This document shows positions 56,855-64,000 of a stretch of 64,000 bases of DNA, one piece after another (within the stretch, counting starts at the first letter, position 1; every line of letters begins with the position of its first letter). The position numbers and the translations under genes were made by a program. This stretch comes from Rhipidocladum racemiflorum (lineage: Eukaryota > Streptophyta > Magnoliopsida > Poales > Poaceae), in assembly GCA_036346355.1 (NCBI GenBank), contig CM070579.1, positions 2,976,001-3,040,000 of the forward strand, given 5' to 3'. The notes under the pieces were generated by a model. That model was not told the origin of the DNA. It saw nothing but the letters and a program-made list of their open reading frames with translations, and did not search any database.

Positions 56855-59294
56855 GAGCTTTGCAGTATTAGGTGGTTTTGATCTATAGAGCTTAGACCAA
56901 CATGTTTCTATTACGTTAGCATACATTTGAGCTATGTGGCCGTATACTAGTTTCATGTGTTTAGCATCAAAGTCCTTTACGAATTTAGTGCGAACTAAAT
57001 CAAATATGAATTGTTCCCGCATAATTGGATATATTATGGTCCTAAGGAGGCTTATAAACGGGTTCTCATAATTTTAAGAGATTAACGACTATAGTTACTA
57101 CTATATGAATTTTTATGACTAGACTCCAACTTACAGCCGAAAACTAAAGCAAACTGGAATCAACTGGGCATTTAGCTGAAATCGCTTTACTCCATATGGT
57201 TCAAACCATCTGCATGCCAACTAAAGAGCTATGATTTAAATGCTATATTAAGGATATAATGTATAGATCTATTAGTGTTAAAGATCTCTAGCTCGTCAAG
57301 CAACAAGAACACGCACAATATATAGAATCAGTTACTAGTAAATCAGCGTAAGAACCCATATGCAAAGCAACAATAAGAGGGAAAGCATCTGGACAGGAAT
57401 TAGGAACAACAATAGGTTCGCAAGGAAGGTGGAAAGCAGAGAAGTACATAGGTAGGGGTTGACCAACTTCTGGCATTTTAAATTGGAAATCAATTGAAAT
57501 GTTCAAATCTTTGCTTCTGCCCTTTTGTATACATGCACCATGTAATGTGATTGGGTCATGATACTTTGGGTTTACTATAGTTCACTTATCCTAAGATCAT
57601 GATTCTAGGAAATGATCAGGTTCATTCTTGGCGATCGATCTGGAAGTCACTAGGAAGGAAATTATGCCTAACGAACTGGGAGTTCTACCTTCTCTGTAAG
57701 TCTTCCCACTGTGAACCTGATGACCAGAAGAGATCCTCCAATCAGTTCGGCTCCACCTACCAAGGAGTAAAATCTTTAATCTACAATTTCCACAGTACCA
57801 TAGAACTTGACAACAAGACAGAGAGAAAAGAACAGGAAACAAGGAAGAACAACAGAAGCGCACGGCTCCATGGTGGTGGTTTAGGTATGCTTGCCCGGCA
57901 GCGAGGAGGGAAAAGGGGGCTGCGGCCGAATGCTCACACTGATGCTTGATGCGCTGCTGAAACCGTGGGGGGTAGCTGTTGGAGCCGAAATAGCCTGAGG
58001 CGGCGGCGCGTCAAGGAGGAGCGGTGGCAGAAGGAGGCGTGCGCGGCGGTGACTGGAGAGTGGGTTCGACTGAGGAGGTCATGGTGGCTGGCATGGGGTG
58101 GGTGTGGCTGGCGGCAGGAGCAGAGGAGCTGCGGTGAGAACCGAGATGGGAGCCCAGAACCTCGCCGACGCTGCAGGAGGTGCCGGCCGAAGCTTCGGCG
58201 GCTAGGGCGGCAGCGCTGCTGTCCAAGGCGGCGGAGAGCGGAGGCGCTCGGTGCGGCGGCAGGGAGAGCCGGAGCTAGCCGGCCTGTGGGCCGAGGAGCT
58301 AGAGAAGACCAAGGCAAGGCCAAGGGAGGGCCCAGTCGGAGCTAAGATGGCCCGAGGCGACGGTGAGGCGAAGAGGAGCTGCGGCGGCAGCGGGCACCTG
58401 ATGGCAGAGTCCCATGGTAAGGGATAGTTCCAATTGAGTTGGGGGTGCTATTTGATAGTGTTTGGTGATGCTCTACGCTGGTTTAATTTGGGAGTGGTGC
58501 AACGAGAGAAGAGCTGGCCGTCCGGAAAGGAGACAGCACAGAGAAAGACCTTCGGCGGTGAGCTTAAGCTCACAGCAATGGTGAAGAATGCTGGATCGGC
58601 AAGTGAAGGAGTGGGGAAGAATGGGGCGCCATCTGGGAGAGCAAACGAGACAGAGGAAGGCCAAGGAGTGAATCCATAGCCAGCGTTATGTTGGCTCGGC
58701 CGGGGAAAGAGAAGGACAATGGCTTGGTGGCTGGTCATGAGCGGCAAGGTGGTGATGGCAGGATGTGACCGGCTCATCGCAGCAGGGCATGGGCGACACG
58801 ACCGGGTGGTTGGCCAGCTTGGACTGCAAGGAAAAGGCGGGAGCAGTGAGCCAGCTGAGCTCGGCTTGCCCAAGCGCTCGGGTGAGCACGAGACAGAGAA
58901 ACAGGGGAAAGGAGGAGGAAGGAGATGACCAGGAGAGGCTGGCGCGTGGGGTTGGTCCCACTGGCAGCGATAGAGGAGAAGAAAGAGAGGGAACAGTGTC
59001 GGGGACTGCAGTGGGGTCGCCGAGCCCACTGGCAGCGATAGAGGAGCTAGACTTGTTGGTTTTTCTCCCGGGACAACAGCAAGAAGAAGGCATCCAACGG
59101 TCAAATTGACATTGGTATAAAGTTTTGGGACCATTGGACTTTGACTCTTTTACTGTTTACCTTTTTTCTATTTTACTAATTGATTTCCTTTTTGAAACCC
59201 AAATTAAAGAGCTAAATTTATAAATTTAAGTTTTTGGCTCAAACAAAATTTTGGAATGCACATTTCCTGCTAGGCCCAATTTTGGGATGTTACA
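56855..59294 (-). repeat. C-family solo LTR, copy 4, right part
   Basis: Continues the LTR of 44115-47311 and ends in GGATGTTACA at 59294, followed by AAAAC at 59295-59299. Leader-like frames are conserved as in the other copies. Confidence 0.7.
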
Positions 59295-59665
59295 AAAACT
59301 TTATATTTTAAGACGATCCTGATTAGATGCCTCAATGCATCTAGGTTATTTAGATATTCAATTACAAAATCTAAACTGGTTGTACCTTATAGATATCGTT
59401 GCGAGAAATATCTAAGCGAGATAAAAATGTCGAGCGACATATACTAATAATAGAAGTTCATTGATGGGGTGTATGAAAAATATTTGGTTACAACAAGCAA
59501 GGCACTATTAAGTTATTGCATTTAAGATGAACAAATATTAAGGATAATGTGAATGTAGCAATAGAAATTGCCATTGTTATTAGTTTGGAAATCAGGTGAT
59601 GATTGGCATTCAATGGCAACATAGAGCGATAGCGTGTTAAATGGTTCCTTATTATCTTTGAATAA

Positions 59666-61258
59666 ATGTCGGGTATGCGGATTAATTTCCATAAAAGTGA
59701 ATTAATTCCTATCGGTTGTGATAGAGATGAGGTAGGCAAAATTGAGAAAATTCTATGTTGTAAAGTAGGTTCTTTCCCCATCAAATACCTTGGTATACCG
59801 CTTCACTATGATAAGATCAGACGGGAAGATTTTCAACCTCTAGTTGACAAAATCATGAAGAGAATTGCGGGTTGGAGAGGCAAACTCCTCTCGTTGAGTG
59901 ATCGGTTGACTTTGATTAAGTCTTGTTTAGCTAGTATTCCTCTGTATCTTCTATCATTTTTCAAGTTTCCTAAATGGGCTTTGGACAGTTTTAATTCCCA
60001 TATGGCTAATTGCCTTTGGAATGACTATGAGGGTCATAACAAACCCCACTTAGCTAATTGGCATTTAATCTGTATGGAAAAAGACTATGGTGGTTTGGGA
60101 ATTCCTAATCTTAGGGACCTTAACTTATGTCTTTTAGCTTCTTGGATCAAAAGGTATTATTCTAAAGATAATAGACAGGTGAAAAAGTTTGGTGAACTCC
60201 AAGTATAAAGTGGATAATCCTAATATTTTTAGTTGCGATCCTAATCATAATTCTATTTTTGGAAAGGGGTTATGTGGGCTGTGAACTCTATCAAATTTGG
60301 TTATAAATGGAGTCTAGGCAATGGAAATAAGATTAGGTTCTCGGGAGGATATCCGGTTTGGTTCTTCCCGCCTAGCTATCGATTTTGGGATCTTTATGTT
60401 ACGATAAATGAGAAAGGGGTCACGATTGCAGATATTTGGGATGGTTCAAATATTAAATGCACTTTCAGAATATCTTTCTCTGAAAAAATGATGATCGAGA
60501 TGGTTTAATTTGGTTGAAGTGGCTAAAAGTATTAAATTTCTTGATGATGAGGACGTTTTGGTATGGCAATATAATAGCAATGGTGTGTTTTCTGTCAAAT
60601 CCTTGTATGCTATCATTAACTTTAGGGTTTTTGCCGCTTTATATTCCGGCGGTTTGGCAACTAGTTGTTCCTCCTAAAGTTCATTTTTTCTTGTGGCTTC
60701 TTTCTCATAATAAAATCATGACTAAAAACAATATGTTGAAAAGAGGGTTAGACAAAGGGAGATTATGTAGCTTCGTGATGAAAATGAAACAAGACTCCAT
60801 CTTTTTATTGTGTGGTAGCCAAAAGTATTTGGGATGTTGTTGGTTCTTATTTTAACATGAATATTGGTTACAATTACGAATCAGTGGCTCGCTTTTTGTT
60901 AAGTTATAAAAGAAATGCTGCTCTTAACACAATTTGTGCTTCTGTTTTATGGAGTCTTTGGAAGAGCAGAAATAACTTGATTTTCATTGCTCAGAATTGG
61001 TCAGATGTGAGAACGATATGGAGAAAGGTGCTTCTATTTTTTAAGAATTGGAGTCCTTTGTACAAGAAAGAAATGGTAACTCAGATGGATCAATTTTGCC
61101 ATCATCTGGAGAGCAGGATTAGATCCCCACTGCTTCTATCACGGTTCTGGATGAAAGTGACCAAGCTAGAAGATGAAGTGGACAAAAACTACTCTGAAGG
61201 AGCAATTCCGGAGGATTTGATTTCACTCTCCTCTTATTTTGATGGTTTAGCTAAATGA
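59666..61258 (+). pseudogene. LINE ORF2 remnant, copy 4
   Basis: Same start MSGMRINFHKSE. The first break comes at about 60175, where CAGGTGAAA replaces CAGCGAAA. The zf-RVT part is best seen here: IPAVWQLVVPPKVHFFLWLL in one frame, and from 60812 an open frame of 148 residues to DGLAK-stop at 61258. Poly(A) tail to 61472. Confidence 0.88.
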
Positions 61259-61477
61259 GAGGTTGATGGGTCCCTATTTATTTTGTTTTCACCTGTGAAC
61301 TGTTAGTGTGGTGAGTTTTGTTATTTGGTCTGTGGAGTTTTTTTTTTTGAAGGTCAGGTGGTTTAGACCTTGTGTTGTGTTGGTCTGTCCTTGAATTATG
61401 TACTGCTGAATCCAGTTTCTTAAATAGGAACTGGGACATCATCTTTGTGATGTCCTCTTTATCGAAAAAAAATCTCA

Positions 61478-61738
61478 TACTCCCTCTATCTAAATTTAAA
61501 TAATGTATTTTCTCTTAGCATATAGTCCAATTTTTTTAAAAAAAATAACTAAATTATCCTTAATTATTATCTATAAATAATATATTTAATGTCTGTATGT
61601 AGAGAATATCAAGTAAATATAGATATGTATAAGGAATATAAAAGGAACATTACATTAATTTGTATTAAAACATAATCACTTTATATATGTAGACAAAATC
61701 GTTGAATACATATCCTATTAATTTAGATTGATGGAGTA
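61478..61738. mobile_element. Stowaway-type MITE, copy 4
   Basis: This copy has the full TACTCCCTCTATCTAAATT left end, which makes the Stowaway-type CTCCCTC clear. The right end is GGAGTA at 61738. Confidence 0.85.
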
Positions 61739-61969
61739 CCATATACGAATTTACTTCAATGCATTTTTACGCTTATCTTATCGCCGATTGGTCATAATGG
61801 TAGCTGTATATCTCACTGCAATTTTGCATGCCTTGGTACATATAGAATGCCTTGGTACATATCCGAATTGTTTTATTGGAAATCACCGAAGAGATGGGCT
61901 AGTTGGAATTATATAGACAAAAAACTAAGATTTATTATAAACTTCCTGCCGACCAAGAGGGCCGGGACG

Positions 61970-62517
61970 ATGCCCGACCTCGTTCGGCGTCATCGCCACC
62001 TTCCCGTTCTACCATAGCCGGATGTCTCGGTCATCGCCTTCCGCGAGACCGTGGCTGACCAAGCGCCGCATCCTGGCGGCTCTAATGGACGCGCCCGAGC
62101 TGGAGCGCATGGCCACCGTGCTCGGCGACGCGGAGATGGAGGACGACCTGCCGCTGCTCGTGTACGTCAAGCCCGCCTCCAGCGTGTTGGAGGTGAAGGT
62201 CACGCTCAAGCCGGCGGAGGTGGGCAGCAGCAGCGACGCGGGCAGCAGGACGATGGCGGTGGAGCTGCACGTGGAGGGCGCAGAGGTGGGCGTGCTGGCG
62301 GACGTCCGCCTGTCGGACGGTGTCATGGAGCTGAGGCAGCAGCTGAGCCTCCTCGACATGCCCGAAGCCGCCGCCGCTTGCCCGAGGCGACTACCGCTTC
62401 GAGTTCGACGGGAAGGCCATGGACGAGGCGCGGTCGCTACGGGCTCACGGCTTCCAGCCCGGGGACATCATCCACGTCGTCCCGGCCGCTCGGCCGGGCG
62501 CCGGCGCGCGTGAGTGA
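61970..62517 (+). pseudogene. Ubiquitin-like protein gene, copy 4
   Basis: The N-terminal half is the clearest here: from 62022 one frame gives TKRRILAALMDAPELERMA, VLGDAEMEDDLPLLVYV, SVLEVKVTLKPAEV and LSDGVMELRQQLSLLDM. The frame shifts at about 62367, after DMPE, so FEFDGKAMDEA and GDIIHVV are in another frame up to TGA 62515-62517. Together with copy 3 it suggests an original protein of about 180 residues. Function unknown. Confidence 0.6.
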
Positions 62518-62815
62518 GACGGGGTTTTTGAGGGTTTTTGGAGCGGAGAGTGTGTGGTGTGGCCTCCATTGTGCTTTGCCGATCGAGGCTTGAAGGAATA
62601 GACGGAACATGCGTGCTCATTTGTCGGCGGTTTAATCCTAGTTCTATAAGAGTTGATCTTGTATTAGTTTTTATGTTTAGTTAATATGATAGGAATCGAG
62701 TTTAAGATTAAGTTTGTAGTCATGTTCTACTTAATATGGTGTCCGAGTGCAAGTGTGAATCGAAAGAACGACAAGTTTTAATATGATAAGAATTGAGTTT
62801 GAGATTAAGTTTTGG

Positions 62816-62919
62816 ATTATAGAGTTGATTAAGTCATTGTATAGAGTCTATTTTATACATTAATCAACTATATACGATGAATTAATCAACTCTATACGAT
62901 GACTTAATCACTCTATAAT
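62816..62919. repeat. AT-rich inverted repeat, copy 4
   Basis: Same hairpin as in the other copies. Confidence 0.7.
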
Positions 62920-63076
62920 TCAAGAAACAAAGCTGCATATGGTATTCTCATTCGGGTATGAGGATAAAGTGATAGCGATAAATCAGCACATAAAACCTTT
63001 CAGGACGGAATGAAATGTATTTTATTTTAGAATCCATCAATATTATAATAAGAAAGGAGATGAAAGTGCTATAAAA

Positions 63077-64000
63077 TCGTGAGAGCCTCCCTTTTACAAA
63101 GACAAAGGTACCGTAAAAGATGTGTTCTAATGTGCTTCTGTGCTAGTCCCTGGATCAAGAGCTAGCACGCACATACAAATGGAAATCATAACCATACAAA
63201 ATATCATTATCAATAAGATAGCTATTTTACAGGATAGCCTTACAAGTTAGAATAATATTGCAATGAGAGAAATGAAGTCTTGTAGTGTGCCCATCCAATC
63301 CCTCAGGCAACTGACAAGGTATAAACTATAGATAAAATCATCGTCATTACCCCGAAACCTGCGTCAAGCACGATCCTTTAAGATATTCTATTTGCTCACC
63401 TAAAAACAACAACGATAGCAAGGGTGAGTACATTGCGTACTCAGCAAGACTTGAAGTGTTTGCAGAACCTATGATATATGCAAGTCGATACAAAGTGGGT
63501 CTCTACAGTTGATTGCGTAAAACGAAGTTTAAAGTAAATCTTGAATAGTAATTCAAAAGCATAAGTCATAAAACATTTGGTAAATAAGTAAAGTAATGAG
63601 CATCATTATCAACATATCTCAACAGATCATAATCGTATCCACTATCCATCCAAAGGCCAACACATGGCACAAACCACCAACATCGACCTAGACACAAAGA
63701 CCGCTATATTTGCCCACACAGGCACAACAAATTGAGTCCAACATTGCCAACAAATGTCAAATGTTGGCTCATCTCAAGGGGTAAATTCTATTCAAATTTT
63801 ATCTTCACATTTTAGCAAAAATTATTAAAACACCTTCTAACTAGTGCAAGTTCACCAAGTGCTCATAACCGAGGCGTGGCTAATCGATTAGTTTTAACTC
63901 TGCAGAGTGGTACAGCTTTACCCACAAATAATGACTTCCCTTTTTGCAAAGCTTAGTTACACACTTCCTTTGGTGTGTCGCCAGGAAAAATCATATATAA
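63077..64000 (-). repeat. C-family LTR, copy 5, cut by the window end
   Basis: Begins near 63077 after ATAAAA, with the GTGAGAGCCTCC end slightly damaged. It includes the CTCACCCTTGCTATCG region near 63420 and continues past 64000. Confidence 0.65.

Larger units (their letters stand above)
46953..64000. repeat. 9.4 kb tandem unit, copy 4, interrupted by element A' and cut by the window end
   Basis: Sequence 46953-47311 plus 56855-64000 follows the unit order as far as the left part of a fifth C-LTR. The array probably continues past the window. Confidence 0.93.

Noticed and set aside
1..64000. tRNA, rRNA, bacterial-type operons or CRISPR arrays
   Set aside because: None seen; the only tRNA-like sequence is the primer-binding site at 54619-54630.

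Overview
This is plant nuclear DNA, most likely from a grass. The supports are GC-rich monocot-style coding stretches, Ty3/gypsy lineages typical of Poaceae, a 3' LINE remnant and a Stowaway-type MITE. It is a repeat-dominated, probably heterochromatic region. No ordinary single-copy host gene, tRNA, rRNA or CRISPR array was seen. The only host-like gene is a small ubiquitin-like gene present four times.

Layout. (1) 1-18721 is the 3' part of a plus-strand chromovirus-type Ty3/gypsy element (element A), running from the RT catalytic motif at base 2 to the end of its 3' LTR. (2) Element A is split at base 833 by a complete 14.1 kb minus-strand Ty3/gypsy element of the Tat type (element B, 834-14908; 911-bp LTRs; TSD CCTAC). 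B carries gag, protease, RT, two RNase H domains and integrase on the minus strand. It also has a degenerate intron-containing antisense gene with its own TATA box on the plus strand and a minisatellite next to its 3' LTR. (3) 18722-64000 is a tandem array of a unit of about 9.4 kb. Three complete copies start at 18722, 28124 and 37526 and a partial fourth starts at 46953. (4) The fourth copy is interrupted by a second member of family A in the opposite orientation (element A', 47312-56849; two 2.2 kb LTRs; TSD ATAAT; initiator-Met-tRNA-type primer site).

Each 9.4 kb unit consists of a long minus-strand solo LTR (about 5.6 kb, family C, flanked by AAAAC) and a 3.8 kb spacer S. S holds the 3' end of a LINE ORF2, a MITE, a short ubiquitin-like gene and an AT-rich inverted repeat. 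Both family A elements are inserted inside C-LTRs, so the nesting is B in A in C-LTR, and A' in C-LTR.

Nearly all protein-coding parts of the transposons are broken by frameshifts. Differences among the tandem copies cluster at CAG, CTG and CCGG. They often take forms unlike natural mutation, such as CAG read as CG or CTG as TCG. Many frameshifts may therefore be consensus errors at methylated sites in a long-read assembly. Genes are called broken here only as the given sequence reads. Identities were judged by eye and no database search was possible.
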